Source: Streptomyces sp. NRRL F-5135 (GTDB taxonomy: Bacteria > Actinomycetota > Actinomycetes > Streptomycetales > Streptomycetaceae). Taken from it: a stretch of DNA of 64,000 bases. Below the pieces are notes generated by a model. That model searched no databases, had not been told where the DNA came from, and was given only the letters and a program-made list of their open reading frames with translations. A program made the translations under genes and the position numbers. Positions 1 to 9,117 of this stretch are shown piece by piece. The stretch lies in the NCBI RefSeq assembly GCF_000719775.1, contig NZ_JOHR01000004.1:368207-432206 (forward strand), in the 5' to 3' direction. Within the stretch, counting starts at the first letter, position 1; each line of letters opens with the position of its first letter.

Positions 1-2
1 GG

Positions 3-383
3 TCAGGGCAGGACGGCCAGTGTGAACGAGTGCCCGGCCGGATCCGAGTAGGTCCGTGTGTCCCGCGGTCCGCCGTTGTGTTTGGTGTCCAACGGCCGGG
101 CGCCGAGGCCGATCGCCTCGCGCTCCGCCTCGTCGATCTCCTCCCGGGACACCATGATCCGCAGATGTGCCTGCTGGGAGCTCTCGGGGCGGGGCCAGCT
201 CGCCGGTGCGTAGCCGTGGTCCCGGCGGATCGCGAGATGGACCCCGGCATGGCCGACGATCTCCACGAAGTCCGGATCCACACCGATCCGGGTGCCGGCC
301 CCGAGGAAGGCCGAGTAGAACTCCGCCAGTTCAGCGGGTTCGGCGCAGTCAAGAACGAGAACACTGGTCTTCGCGACGGTCAT
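3..383 (-). CDS. VOC (glyoxalase/bleomycin-resistance-like) family protein
   Basis: A 126-residue protein of the vicinal oxygen chelate fold family. It opens with the usual beta-strand and helix (SVLVLDCAEPAELAEFYSAF) and ends with the family's closing motif, DPAGHSFTLAVLP. The length suits a single VOC domain. Such proteins are usually metal-dependent lyases, dioxygenases or drug-binding proteins, and the substrate cannot be read from the sequence. I start it at the ATG at 383, where the conserved first strand begins. The frame stays open upstream to 671, but that stretch is low-complexity Arg/Ala/Pro and looks non-coding. The stop codon lies at the very edge of the window, so the gene is complete. 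Confidence 0.8.
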   Translation of the reverse strand: MTVAKTSVLVLDCAEPAELAEFYSAFLGAGTRIGVDPDFVEIVGHAGVHLAIRRDHGYAPASWPRPESSQQAHLRIMVSREEIDEAEREAIGLGARPLDTKHNGGPRDTRTYSDPAGHSFTLAVLP

Positions 384-630
384 GCCGCTGCGCCTACCCC
401 CGGTCATCGCCCGTACGCGCGAGGTCGCCCCGCACCAGTGGCGTCGCAGCGCACGTGACGTGCGTACCGTACGCGGCGCGCGCGGGGCGCGAACGGCGTG
501 CTCGCGTAGAAGCGCGTACGAAGAGGGCGGCCGGGTAGCAGCCGGGTGATGCCCCGGTGGCGCGTCGACGCCGTCGACGGAGGAGACGGGCGGCGCCGGA
601 CCGGACCGCAGGACGACGTACGGAGAGACC

Positions 631-888
631 ATGAGCGACGCACACGGTGAAAACCCGGAGGAGCGGGACACCGCCGTCCCCCGGGATCCGCCCGATCAGC
701 AGGCCACCGCCGGTCCCGACCCGCTGGACATCGAATCCCCGGGGGAGCGGGAGGAGCAGCGGGGCGACGACACGGCCGAGGAAGAGCTCCCCGACGCGGA
801 CGAGTCGGGGGCGGGCCCCCGGGGCCGCCCGCGGACGGGCCAGGCACATCCGGAGCAGCAGCCGGTACCGGACGAGTCACCGGGGTGA
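631..888 (+). CDS. Small acidic hypothetical protein
   Basis: An 85-residue, strongly acidic protein rich in Glu, Asp, Pro and Gly, with no hydrophobic core or recognisable domain; it is probably disordered. A purine-rich site (GGAGAG) sits just before the ATG. Small acidic proteins of this kind are common and unassigned in Streptomyces. The call rests on the ribosome binding site and plausible composition only. It stands alone between a divergent VOC gene and another small gene. No function is proposed. Confidence 0.5.
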   Translation: MSDAHGENPEERDTAVPRDPPDQQATAGPDPLDIESPGEREEQRGDDTAEEELPDADESGAGPRGRPRTGQAHPEQQPVPDESPG

Positions 889-938
889 GCGGGAGCGGGT
901 GCGCCTCCGCGCGCCCCTGGCGAAGACCCTGGTGCCGC

Positions 939-966
939 GACCGCCGACCGCCGACCGCCGACCGCC
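939..966. repeat. Four tandem 7-bp repeats (GACCGCC)
   Basis: Four perfect head-to-tail copies of GACCGCC lie in the gap between two small genes. The repeat is probably a replication-slippage tract, and no regulatory role is apparent. Confidence 0.7.
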
Positions 967-1094
967 GCGGGACCGTGCGCCGGTCGCGGGGGAGCAACTC
1001 CGGTCGCGCACTTCGGGCGCCGGGGAGAGCCTGGAAGCGGGCCCTCCGGCCGTACAGAGCCGACAGCAGAACCCTCCGGAGAGGAAGGAACCAC

Positions 1095-1463
1095 GTGAAC
1101 AGTGCGGACCAGACCGCGACCGAGGTCGTCGTGGCACTCAGCGGCGGGGCGACGGAAGACGCGCGCGCGGTGTTCGGTGTGCTCGGCTCCGCCTTCGCCT
1201 CCGACCGCGCGGCCGACGACGTCCCCCAGGAGTTGCCGGGGGAACGCCCCACCGTGTGGACCGCCACGTTCGACGTGGCCGACCTGCGGTCGCGGCCGGG
1301 CCCGGTCCGGCTCACGGCGCCGGTGACGGCCGACGTGCAGGGCGGCTACCGGGCGGTGGACAGTCTGCGCGAGGCGCTGTCCACCGCCTTCACCGTCCGT
1401 GTCGTCGGTACGGCCTCCGGCGACCAGGAGGAGGAGGTCCAGCTGCGGTTGGAGAACCGCTGA
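1095..1463 (+). CDS. Conserved-looking hypothetical protein
   Basis: A 122-residue protein with a GTG start preceded by a good ribosome binding site (GAGGAAGG). The middle holds an acidic, strand-rich region (TVWTATFDVADLRS) and the C-terminus reads EEEVQLRLENR. There is no signal peptide or membrane segment. I do not recognise the family. The frame is open upstream to 885, but that part is repeat-derived Arg/Pro sequence, so I reject the longer start. A small soluble actinobacterial protein is the most that can be said. Confidence 0.55.
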   Translation: MNSADQTATEVVVALSGGATEDARAVFGVLGSAFASDRAADDVPQELPGERPTVWTATFDVADLRSRPGPVRLTAPVTADVQGGYRAVDSLREALSTAFTVRVVGTASGDQEEEVQLRLENR

Positions 1464-1603
1464 GCCGTTCGTGTTGCGCGCGCCGCGCGGCCGGGTCACG
1501 CTATGGGTGACCCAGAAGTGGATTCAGCTCACGCTTCGTGCTCGGGGGTCGTTGGCACAACGTGGTGAAGCAAGTGGGCCTCCGTGTGTGAGGAGCCTGG
1601 ACC

Positions 1604-2203
1604 ATGACGATTCCACTCGACCGGCACCACGTGGTGGAATTGCCCGCCTCTGAGGAGCGCGTCCCGCGAATACGGCGCGTCGTGTCCGCACACCTGCGTC
1701 AGTGGCGGCTCGATCTCCATGTCGCGCCCGTGTGCAGAGGCATCGAGGAAGTGCTGACACACGTCCGTCTGCACGTCGGCGAGGGCGACCGGTGTGTGCT
1801 CGAACTGCGGTGGGCGGGCCGCCATCTCACCGTCTCCGTGGAGGACAACGGCCCCCGGATGCCCCGGCTGTTGACGGCCGACGGCGGCCTCGGCCGGCTC
1901 GCTGCCCTCAGCGACAGCTGGGGGACCTGCGCCACGGCCGACGGCAAGGTCATCTGGTTCACCAGGAGCGTCTTCGCGCCGCAGGACGTTCCGCGGGTGT
2001 CGAAGACGCCGCTCACCGGGCTCGACGCAGCACAACGCGGCCCGGCACCCACACCCGCCCCCGTGCCCGCCCTCGTACCACCGGTGCCCACCGAACCGCC
2101 GACGCGGGCCGTCCCGCGCCGGGTTCCGGCCCTCTTCACACCGGCGCCCGTGTGTGACCGTCCCTTCGCGGGCACGTGCGACGTCCCTCGGGACCGTGGG
2201 TAA
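1604..2203 (+). CDS. RsbW/HATPase_c_2-type ATP-binding protein with altered N-box
   Basis: A 199-residue protein. Residues 15-125 resemble the GHKL ATPase domain of anti-sigma-factor kinases. A G1-like box (VEDNGP, residues 79-84) and a G2-like box (GGLGRLAALSDSWG, 94-107) are visible. The N-box reads IEEVLTHVRLH, so the Mg-binding Asn is replaced by His53 while the preceding acidic residues are kept. The C-terminal 65 residues are Pro-rich and probably disordered. Streptomyces encodes many such proteins, which act as anti-sigma factors or partner-switch kinases. No sigma factor or anti-anti-sigma gene lies next to it. The ATG follows GAGGAGCC. The altered N-box means ATP binding or kinase activity may be weak. 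Confidence 0.7.
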   Translation: MTIPLDRHHVVELPASEERVPRIRRVVSAHLRQWRLDLHVAPVCRGIEEVLTHVRLHVGEGDRCVLELRWAGRHLTVSVEDNGPRMPRLLTADGGLGRLAALSDSWGTCATADGKVIWFTRSVFAPQDVPRVSKTPLTGLDAAQRGPAPTPAPVPALVPPVPTEPPTRAVPRRVPALFTPAPVCDRPFAGTCDVPRDRG

Positions 2204-2259
2204 CGCGGAGCCCCGACCGACCGCGCCGCGCACGGAAGCCGTGCCGGCCGTCGAAACAG

Positions 2260-2331
2260 CGGCATACAGAGCGCACGCGGCACACAGAGCGCGCGCGGCA
2301 TACAGAGCGCACGCGGCACACAGGGCGCGCG
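2260..2331. repeat. Four 18-bp tandem repeats (CGGCAYACAGAGCGCRCG)
   Basis: Four units of 18 bp alternate between CGGCATACAGAGCGCACG and CGGCACACAGAGCGCGCG, the last with one extra change, giving a 36-bp higher-order period. The repeat lies between the ATP-binding protein gene and the convergent DUF5709 gene. It is a multiple of three in length, but I see no supported gene across it. Confidence 0.85.
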
Positions 2332-2414
2332 CGTCACATACCGAGGCGCCGCGCGCCGACACGACGGACCTTCTCCGTCCCCGGCGCACGGCGTCCCCTG
2401 TGTCCGGCGGCGCC

Positions 2415-2888
2415 CTACTCGCCGGCGTCCGGGTCCGGTACGCGATGCACGGCGGCCTCCTCGGCCGACGCGGCGGCCCCGTCGATCCCCACGTCCTCGG
2501 CGATCATGTCCTTCTCGGCGTCCTCGTGCGCGCCCTCGTCCGGCGCCACCAGCCGGCCGGCCCGGCCGTCACCGACCTCGTCGTCCAGCGGCTCGCCCTC
2601 GCCGTGAGGCAGGTCTCCGATGCCGTTCCCGGCGGGCGGCTGCTGGTCCGGGACCTCCTCCGCGAGCCGCTCGTCCAGCGACTCGCCCGCCCGCTGCTCG
2701 GCGGCTGTCGTCCCCACGTGGTTCACGCCCAGCGGGCGCTCGGGCGGGGACCAGCCCTCGTCGAACGGGTCGGCGCCCCGGTTGAGGAGCGTGTCCTCGG
2801 GGTCGAGGATGCCCTCGTCCTCGGTGATCTCGGCGTCGTCCGGCTGGTAGACCTGGTCGCCCATCGTCTCGTCGCTGTCGCCGCTCAT
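2415..2888 (-). CDS. DUF5709 domain-containing protein
   Basis: A 157-residue acidic protein matching the DUF5709 family, common in Streptomyces and of unknown function. Conserved pieces include the N-terminal YQPDDAEITEDEG, then DTLLNRGADPFDEGWSPPERP and TTAAEQRAGESLDERLAEE. The C-terminal third is Glu/Asp/Ala-rich and low complexity. The ATG is preceded on the minus strand by AAGGAGAG, which fixes the start. There is no signal peptide or membrane segment. It converges with the ATP-binding protein gene. Confidence 0.85.
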   Translation of the reverse strand: MSGDSDETMGDQVYQPDDAEITEDEGILDPEDTLLNRGADPFDEGWSPPERPLGVNHVGTTAAEQRAGESLDERLAEEVPDQQPPAGNGIGDLPHGEGEPLDDEVGDGRAGRLVAPDEGAHEDAEKDMIAEDVGIDGAAASAEEAAVHRVPDPDAGE

Positions 2889-3620
2889 GTCGACTCTCCT
2901 TACTTCCTGCGGGTCGTGCGAGTCCCGCGCGCCTCCGGGCGGCCGGATGAGGGACCGGCTGAAGGACGGTCCCCGGCCGGCCGTCGTCGCGGGCGTCGAC
3001 GTGCCGGTACCCGGCGGGAGCCCGCGCAAGCGGTGATTCGCTCCGTGGCCCCCCGTCCGGACGACGGACGGGGCGCGATACACCGGGACACGATCCACGA
3101 CGGACGGTCCTGGGCGGCTCCGCCGTCGGGGACGCCCGCGCGGGCCGGGTGCCGTACGAACGGCCACGTGAGGCGTCACACGGGCGATCACACGCCAAAG
3201 ACCCTCAACCACACGGACGGTCACACGCTCTCCGGCGCGGACGACCGCGCGAACAGCCGCGTCGGCGACCGCTCGACCGTCCGAGCGGACGACCATGCGG
3301 ACAGCGGCGCGGCACACGGCCGTACGGGCCGTCGCGCCGACCGCTGCCGCGCGGACGGCTCCTCCGCTGCGTCCACCCTCCCACCAATCACCGCCGTGTC
3401 AAACGGCAGCAGGTCGCCCGCCCCGCCCGCCCCGTCCTTCCCACGGGCCCACCCCGCCCGGGCCGCCCCGCGTCCCGGGTGCTCGTCCCGGACTGCCTCG
3501 CGCCGCTCCCGGTGTCCGCCCCGGGTCCCCTCTCGCCGACCCCGGTGTTTGCCCCGGTGGCCGTCGGGCACTCGCCCCTTTGATCCGTACGACCCGATGC
3601 ACGACCCTCCGGAGTCGAAC
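2889..3620. other. 732-bp intergenic stretch without a supported gene
   Basis: Long frames run through this segment on both strands, but their translations are Arg/Pro/Gly-rich with no family resemblance and no ribosome binding site. It should hold the promoters of the divergent DUF5709 gene (minus) and NADH dehydrogenase gene (plus). No clear hexamers or palindromes were found. Confidence 0.5.
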
Positions 3621-4952
3621 GTGAGCCGAGAACGCATTGTCATCGTCGGGGCCGGATTCGCCGGCTACCAGGCCGCCCGCACGCTCTCCCGGCAGCTGCG
3701 GGGCAGAGCAGAGATCGTGCTCCTGAATCCCACCGACTACTTCCTCTACCTCCCCCTCCTGCCCCAGGTGGCCGCGGGGATCCTGGAACCGCGCCGGGCG
3801 ACCGTCTCGCTGCCCGGGACGCTGCCGCGCGTACGGCTCGTCCTGGGGGAGGCCGACCATGTCGACCTGGAAGCGGCGAAGGTCCACTACACCGGTCCTG
3901 AGGGCGTCGGCGGGGAGCTGCCGTACGACCGGCTGGTCCTGGCCGTCGGAAGTGTCAACAAGCTGCTGCCGGTCCCGGGCGTGGCCGAGTACGCACACGG
4001 ATTCCGCGGCCTGCCCGAAGCGCTCTACCTGCGTGACCACGTGACCCGCCAGATCGAGCTGGCGGCCACCTCCGACGACCCCGCGGAGAGCGCCGCGCGC
4101 GCCACGTTCGTCGTGGTCGGCGCCGGTTACACCGGCACCGAGGTCGCCGCCCAGGGCAAGCTGTTCACCGACGCGCTGGTCCGTAACCAGCGGCGTGGAC
4201 CGTACGGGCACCGACCGGGGAAGCCGCGCTGGATGCTCCTCGACATCGCGCCCCGCGTCCTCCCCGAGCTGGACCGCAGGCTCTCCACCACCGCGGACCG
4301 GGTGCTGCGCGCACGCGGCGTGGAGGTGCGGACCGGCACTTCCGTCAAGGAGGCGGGACCGGCCGGAGTGACGCTGGACACCGGCGAGTTCGTCGAGACG
4401 CGTACGCTGGTGTGGTGCGTCGGCGTGCGGCCCGATCCCCTGGTCTCGGAGATCGGACTGCCCGTGGAGCGGGGCAGGCTGTGTGTCGACGCCCAACTCA
4501 ATGTCCCCGGCCATCCCGAGGTGTTCGCCTGCGGCGACGCCGCCGCCGTACCGGACCTGACCAGGCCGGGGGAGTACACCCCGATGACCGCCCAGCACGC
4601 GAGCAGGCAGGGCACGGTGGCGGGCCGCAACGTGGCGGCCTCGCTCGGCCACGGGGAACGCCGGACCTACCGGCACAACGACCTGGGATTCGTCGTGGAC
4701 CTCGGCGGGGTCAAGGCGGCGGCCAATCCCTTCGGGGTGCCGCTGTCCGGGCCGGCGGCCGGAGCCGTCACCCGCGGCTACCACCTCGCGGCCATGCCCG
4801 GGAACCGGGTGCGGGTCGCCGCCGACTGGCTGCTCGACGCGGTGCTGCCGCGGCAGGCGGTCCAGCTCGGACTGGTCCGCTCGTGGACGGTGCCGCTCGA
4901 ATCGTCCTCGCCCGAACTGGCGAGGGTTCCCGGCGGCCCCGGGAAGGAGTGA
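3621..4952 (+). CDS. Type II NADH dehydrogenase-like FAD/NAD(P) oxidoreductase
   Basis: A 443-residue flavoprotein of the single-subunit NADH:quinone oxidoreductase family. The FAD dinucleotide-binding motif GAGFAGYQAA is at residues 10-19. A second Rossmann motif (VVGAGYTGTEVAA) follows near 160, and the C-terminal FAD motif reads VFACGDAAAVPD. The family passes electrons from NADH to membrane quinone without pumping protons and docks to the membrane by a C-terminal amphipathic part. I take the GTG at 3621 because GGAG lies seven bases upstream and the protein then begins directly with the FAD strand. An ATG at 3597 is in frame and possible. It sits one base before the transketolase start, so the two genes are probably co-transcribed. 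Confidence 0.88.
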   Translation: MSRERIVIVGAGFAGYQAARTLSRQLRGRAEIVLLNPTDYFLYLPLLPQVAAGILEPRRATVSLPGTLPRVRLVLGEADHVDLEAAKVHYTGPEGVGGELPYDRLVLAVGSVNKLLPVPGVAEYAHGFRGLPEALYLRDHVTRQIELAATSDDPAESAARATFVVVGAGYTGTEVAAQGKLFTDALVRNQRRGPYGHRPGKPRWMLLDIAPRVLPELDRRLSTTADRVLRARGVEVRTGTSVKEAGPAGVTLDTGEFVETRTLVWCVGVRPDPLVSEIGLPVERGRLCVDAQLNVPGHPEVFACGDAAAVPDLTRPGEYTPMTAQHASRQGTVAGRNVAASLGHGERRTYRHNDLGFVVDLGGVKAAANPFGVPLSGPAAGAVTRGYHLAAMPGNRVRVAADWLLDAVLPRQAVQLGLVRSWTVPLESSSPELARVPGGPGKE

Positions 4953-4953
4953 C

Positions 4954-6804
4954 ATGAACAGCGAAGAACTGACAGAACTGGCACAGCAGTTGAGGGTGGA
5001 CTCGGTCCGGGTCGCCGACCGTGCGGGGTCGGGACACCCGACCTCCTCGATGTCGGCGGCGGACCTGATGGCCGCCCTGCTGGCCAACCATCTCCACTAC
5101 GACTACGACCACCCCGGACACCCGGGCAACGACCGGCTGGTCTTCTCCAAGGGGCACGCCTCGCCGCTGCTGTACTCCATGTATCTGGCGGCCGGCGCGA
5201 TCGACGAGGAGGAGTTCCTCACCTACCGCACCCTCGGCAGCCGCCTGGAGGGCCACCCCACGCCGGAGCTGCCGTGGGTGGACGTCGCCACCGGCTCACT
5301 CGGCCAGGGGCTGCCCGTCGGCGTCGGCATGGCACTGGCCGGACAGCGGCTCGGCAGGACCCCGTACCGCGTCTACGTACTCTCCGGCGACAGCGAGATG
5401 GCCGAGGGCTCGGTGTGGGAGGCGATCGAGCACGCGGGGGACCAGCACCTGGACTCGCTGACCCTCGTCATCGACGTCAACCGGCTCGGCCAGCGCGGAC
5501 CCACCCGCCACCAGCGGGACCTGGACGCGTACGGCCGCAGGCTGCGGGCCTTCGGCTGGCACACCGTCGAGATCGACGGCCACGACATGGACGCCGTGGA
5601 CGCCGCCTTCAACGAGGCGCGCTCCACGCTCCGCAAGCCCACCGCGATCATCGCGGGCACCCGCAAGGGCCGGGGCGTCGCCGCTGTCGAGGACCGCGAG
5701 GGCCTGCACGGCAAACCGCTGCCCGACGCGGAGAGCGCCATCGCCGAACTCGGCGGTCGCCGCTCCATCCGGGTGTCCGTGACCAAGCCGCAGGAGCCCG
5801 CGGCGGCCACCCGCTCGCCCCGCCGGACCACAGCCGTCGACCTGCCGCGCTACGAGATCGGCGACGAGGTCGCCACCCGCGACGCGTACGGAAAGGCGCT
5901 CGCCGCGCTGGGCGCCGGACGGGGCGATGTCGTCGTGCTGGACGGCGAGGTGAGCGACTCCACGCGCTCGGAGTTCTTCGCAAAGGAGCACCCGGACCGG
6001 TTCTTCGAGTGCTACATCGCCGAGCAGCAGCTGGTCGCCGCCGCCGTCGGCATGCAGGCGCTGGGCCACGTCCCGTACGCGTCGACCTTCGCCGCCTTCC
6101 TGACCCGCGCGCACGACTTCATCCGGATGGCCGCCATCAGCCGCGCCTCGCTCAACCTGGTCGGCTCGCACGCGGGCGTCGCCATCGGGCAGGACGGCCC
6201 CTCCCAGATGGGGCTGGAGGACCTGGCGATGTTCCGCGCGGTGCACGGCAGCACGGTGCTGCACCCCTGCGACGCCAACCAGACGGCCGCGCTGGTCCTG
6301 GCGATGCACGAGCTGTCCGGTATCCGCTACCTGCGGACGCTGCGGGGCAAGACACCGGTCGTCTACGGGCCCGACGAACGGTTCCCGATCGGAGGCAGCA
6401 AGGTGCTGCGCCGCTCCGACAAGGACCGGGTGACCCTGATCGGCGCCGGCACGACCGTCCACGAGTGTCTGAGGGCGGCGGACACGCTGGCCGACGAGGG
6501 CGTCGCCGTCCGGGTCGTCGACCTGTACTCGGTCAAACCCGTCGACGAGCGGACGCTGCAGAGCGCGGCGGCCGACACGGGCTGTCTGGTGACGGTGGAG
6601 GACCACCGTCCGCAGGGCGGTATCGGCGACGCGGTCGCCGAGGTGTTCTCCGACGGCCGCCCGGCGCCGCGGCGGCTCGTACGGCTCGCGGTCGGCGACA
6701 TGCCGGGCTCGGCGACGCCGGAGGAGGAGCTGCGGGCGGCGGGGATCGACGCCGACTCGATCGCGGCGGGCCTGCGGCTGCTGCTGGAGAAGGTCATCCG
6801 CTGA
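4954..6804 (+). CDS. tkt: Transketolase
   Basis: A 616-residue transketolase that moves two-carbon ketol units between pentose and hexose phosphates using thiamine diphosphate. The N-terminal TPP domain shows GSGHPTSSMSAADL (residues 26-39), SKGHASPLLY and the Mg/TPP motif GDSEMAEGSVWEA. The pyrimidine-binding domain follows with the catalytic Glu region (CYIAEQQLVAAAVGM) and the Asp-rich GQDGPSQMGLEDL. A transketolase C-terminal domain ends the chain. The length matches the shorter, animal/archaeal-like transketolases (about 620) rather than the 660-700 of the housekeeping bacterial type. The ATG follows GGAAGGAG and abuts the upstream dehydrogenase. With the downstream phosphoketolase it suggests a pentose-phosphate route to acetyl phosphate. 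Confidence 0.93.
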   Translation: MNSEELTELAQQLRVDSVRVADRAGSGHPTSSMSAADLMAALLANHLHYDYDHPGHPGNDRLVFSKGHASPLLYSMYLAAGAIDEEEFLTYRTLGSRLEGHPTPELPWVDVATGSLGQGLPVGVGMALAGQRLGRTPYRVYVLSGDSEMAEGSVWEAIEHAGDQHLDSLTLVIDVNRLGQRGPTRHQRDLDAYGRRLRAFGWHTVEIDGHDMDAVDAAFNEARSTLRKPTAIIAGTRKGRGVAAVEDREGLHGKPLPDAESAIAELGGRRSIRVSVTKPQEPAAATRSPRRTTAVDLPRYEIGDEVATRDAYGKALAALGAGRGDVVVLDGEVSDSTRSEFFAKEHPDRFFECYIAEQQLVAAAVGMQALGHVPYASTFAAFLTRAHDFIRMAAISRASLNLVGSHAGVAIGQDGPSQMGLEDLAMFRAVHGSTVLHPCDANQTAALVLAMHELSGIRYLRTLRGKTPVVYGPDERFPIGGSKVLRRSDKDRVTLIGAGTTVHECLRAADTLADEGVAVRVVDLYSVKPVDERTLQSAAADTGCLVTVEDHRPQGGIGDAVAEVFSDGRPAPRRLVRLAVGDMPGSATPEEELRAAGIDADSIAAGLRLLLEKVIR

Positions 6805-6919
6805 CGCCCGGCCCCGGTGGCCCATGGCCCGTTCGGACGGTGCGCCACCGGGTACCCGGTGTCCATGGGCGGATGAGGAACGACGGCAGACACGACGCGA
6901 CAGCGAATCGGAGGCAGAC

Positions 6920-7102
6920 ATGACCACCGACCGAGGCCCGTGGCCGGCCATGGCCGCCGCGCGCCGCCCCACCGAACGCGAAGGACGGATCCGCACCTGC
7001 GTCCCGGCCCGCGCCACCGCGCGCGAACTCGGGAACAGAGAGTCCCGGCGAGGACAGCGGACGGCGGATCAGGACTGGAACGTGGTGCGGGGAGAGGACT
7101 GA
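6920..7102 (+). CDS. Small basic hypothetical protein upstream of whiB
   Basis: A 60-residue Arg-rich peptide with an ATG preceded by CGGAGGC. It ends six bases before the whiB-like start, so it could be a leader or coupled gene. No domain, membrane segment or family resemblance is visible, and the composition is close to that of random high-GC frames. This is a tentative call based on spacing and the ribosome binding site. Confidence 0.35.
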   Translation: MTTDRGPWPAMAAARRPTEREGRIRTCVPARATARELGNRESRRGQRTADQDWNVVRGED

Positions 7103-7108
7103 GACAGG

Positions 7109-7465
7109 GTGCGGCTGACAACAGCGGACCGTACGGAGATCGGATCGAACGCCGCGGAACCGCGAGTGGACCGGGCGGGTCCCGGGCCGGACACGGGCCA
7201 TGACGCGGAATCCTGGGCGTGGCTGCGGCACGCGGCGTGCGTCGACGAGGACCCGGAGCTGTTCTTCCCCGTGGGGGATTCCGGGCCCGCCGCGGTGCAG
7301 GCCGAGCGCGCCAAGGCGGTGTGCCACGGCTGCCCGGTGGAGCGGCAGTGCCTCGAATGGGCGCTGACGACGAACCGTACCTCCGGAGTGTGGGGCGGTA
7401 CGGACGAGGAGGAGCGGCGCAGGCTGCGGCGCAGGGCCGACCGGCGCAAGGCCGCCGCGGGGTGA
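7109..7465 (+). CDS. WhiB-family iron-sulfur transcription factor
   Basis: A 118-residue WhiB-like protein, a family specific to actinobacteria. The four cluster-ligating cysteines are Cys44 (HAACVDEDPELFFP), Cys72, Cys75 (VCHGCPV) and Cys81. The turn motif GVWGG is at residues 93-97, followed by a basic, AT-hook-like tail (RRRLRRRADRRK). These proteins hold a [4Fe-4S] cluster sensitive to oxygen or nitric oxide and usually bind a sigma factor. The start is a GTG preceded by GGAGAGG. Its place inside a redox/central-carbon block suggests, but does not prove, that it controls the neighbours in response to redox state. Confidence 0.93.
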   Translation: MRLTTADRTEIGSNAAEPRVDRAGPGPDTGHDAESWAWLRHAACVDEDPELFFPVGDSGPAAVQAERAKAVCHGCPVERQCLEWALTTNRTSGVWGGTDEEERRRLRRRADRRKAAAG

Positions 7466-7540
7466 TCCGGCCCCCACCTGTTGCGGGGCCGCGCGAGGCG
7501 CGGAAGGGTCGGAACCGTCACACGAGGAGGAGGAATCACC

Positions 7541-8953
7541 ATGCCCATCGCGACGGTGAACCCCACCAGCGGAGAGACGCTCAAGACGTTCGACGCGTTC
7601 GGGCCGGAGGAGATCGAGCGTCGTGTCGCGGCGGCCGCCGACAGGTTCCGGCAGTACCGAACCACCGGGTTCGACGAACGGGCGAGGCTGCTGAACCGCG
7701 CCGCCGACCTGCTGGAGCAGGACGCGCCCGACATCGCCCGGACGATGACCACCGAGATGGGCAAACCCGTGGCGGCGGCCCGCGCGGAGGCGCTCAAGTG
7801 CGTCAAGGCGATGCGCTGGTACGCACAGCGTGCGGAGGATCTGCTGGCGGACGAACACCCCGCGGAAGCCGATGTGACGGACTCGGGCGCCGCCCACGCG
7901 CGCGTCCACTACCGTCCGCTCGGCGTGGTGCTCGCGGTGATGCCGTGGAACTTCCCTCTCTGGCAGGTCGTGCGATTCGCCGCGCCCGCCCTGATGGCGG
8001 GCAACGTCGGCCTGCTCAAGCACGCTTCGAACGTCCCCCAGACCGCGCTCTATTTGGAGGACCTGTTCCGCCGGGCGGGCTATCCGGAGGGCTGTTTCCA
8101 GACCCTGCTGGTGGGCTCCGGTGCGATCGAGTCCGTTCTGCGCGACCCCCGGGTGGCCGCCGCGACCCTCACCGGCAGCGAGCCGGCCGGCCGCTCGGTG
8201 GCCTCGATCGCGAGCGACGAGGTCAAGAAGACCGTGCTGGAGCTGGGCGGCAGCGACCCGTACGTGGTCATGCCGTCGGCGGACATCGAGCGGGCGGCAC
8301 GGACGGCGGTGACGGCCCGGGTGCAGAACAACGGCCAGTCGTGCATCGCGGCCAAGCGGTTCATCGTGCACGAGGACGTCTACGACACCTTCGCCGAGCG
8401 GTTCACCGCCGGCATGCGGGACCTGACCGTCGGGGATCCGCTGGACGAGTCCACCGACGTCGGGCCGCTCTCCAGCGAGCAGGGCCGCGCCGATCTGGAG
8501 GCGCTGGTCGACGACGCGCTGGAGCGGGGCGCGACCGCGCTGTGCGGCGGGGCCCGGCCGAAGGAGTACGAGCGGGGCTGGTTCTACGAGCCGACGGTGC
8601 TCGCCGGTGTGACGGACGCGATGCGGATCCACCGCGAGGAGGCGTTCGGGCCGGTGGCCACGCTGTACCGGGTCGGCGGCCCGGACGAGGCGGTCGCCCT
8701 CGCCAACGACACGCCGTTCGGGCTGAGTTCCAACGTATGGACACGCGACGAGGCGGACGTGCGCCGCTTCGTACGGGACCTGGAGGCGGGCGGTGTGTAT
8801 TTCAACGGCATGACGGCCTCGCACCCGGCCCTGCCGTTCGGCGGTGTGAAGCGTTCGGGGTACGGCCGTGAGCTGTCGGGCCACGGCATCAAGGAGTTCT
8901 GCAACGTCACCACCGTGTGGCACGGCCCGGAACCGGACAGCGGAACGTCATAG
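7541..8953 (+). CDS. gabD: NAD(P)-dependent succinate-semialdehyde dehydrogenase
   Basis: A 470-residue aldehyde dehydrogenase of the short GabD type, which oxidises succinate semialdehyde to succinate. The N-terminal [12 protein letters not shown] is typical. The Rossmann part holds [19 protein letters not shown] and [10 protein letters not shown]. The catalytic general base is Glu234 in LELGGSDP and the nucleophile is Cys268 in [11 protein letters not shown]. The GYGRELS motif near the end is also conserved. The start ATG has a strong site (GAGGAGGAGG). The most common role is the end of the GABA shunt, but no GABA transaminase is in the window, so the natural aldehyde could differ. A stem-loop downstream (8966-8992) probably ends the transcript. 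Confidence 0.88.
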   Translation: MPIATVNPTSGETLKTFDAFGPEEIERRVAAAADRFRQYRTTGFDERARLLNRAADLLEQDAPDIARTMTTEMGKPVAAARAEALKCVKAMRWYAQRAEDLLADEHPAEADVTDSGAAHARVHYRPLGVVLAVMPWNFPLWQVVRFAAPALMAGNVGLLKHASNVPQTALYLEDLFRRAGYPEGCFQTLLVGSGAIESVLRDPRVAAATLTGSEPAGRSVASIASDEVKKTVLELGGSDPYVVMPSADIERAARTAVTARVQNNGQSCIAAKRFIVHEDVYDTFAERFTAGMRDLTVGDPLDESTDVGPLSSEQGRADLEALVDDALERGATALCGGARPKEYERGWFYEPTVLAGVTDAMRIHREEAFGPVATLYRVGGPDEAVALANDTPFGLSSNVWTRDEADVRRFVRDLEAGGVYFNGMTASHPALPFGGVKRSGYGRELSGHGIKEFCNVTTVWHGPEPDSGTS

Positions 8954-8965
8954 CGGCGACCGAGA

Positions 8966-8992
8966 GCCGACAGCCGACAGTCGGCGGTCGGC
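8966..8992 (+). terminator. Likely terminator hairpin after gabD
   Basis: A near-perfect inverted repeat (GCCGACAGCCG / CGGCGGTCGGC, one A/G mismatch, short loop) lies 12 bases after the gabD stop. No U-tract follows, as is normal for high-GC actinomycete terminators. Confidence 0.5.
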
Positions 8993-9117
8993 GGCCGGGC
9001 GGACCGGGCGCCCGGAGGTACCCAGGAGGCCGACGGCAGTCGCCGTCGCCAGGAAGCGCGACCGCGACCGCCGGCCGGGTCCCGATCGCGACAGGAACAA
9101 CCATCAGGGAGTTGGAC

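Noticed and set aside
2154..3620. A long N-terminal extension of the NADH dehydrogenase frame
   Set aside because: The frame is open for about 490 codons but passes antisense through the DUF5709 gene and a tandem repeat. The conserved FAD motif starts right after the GTG at 3621, which has its own ribosome binding site.
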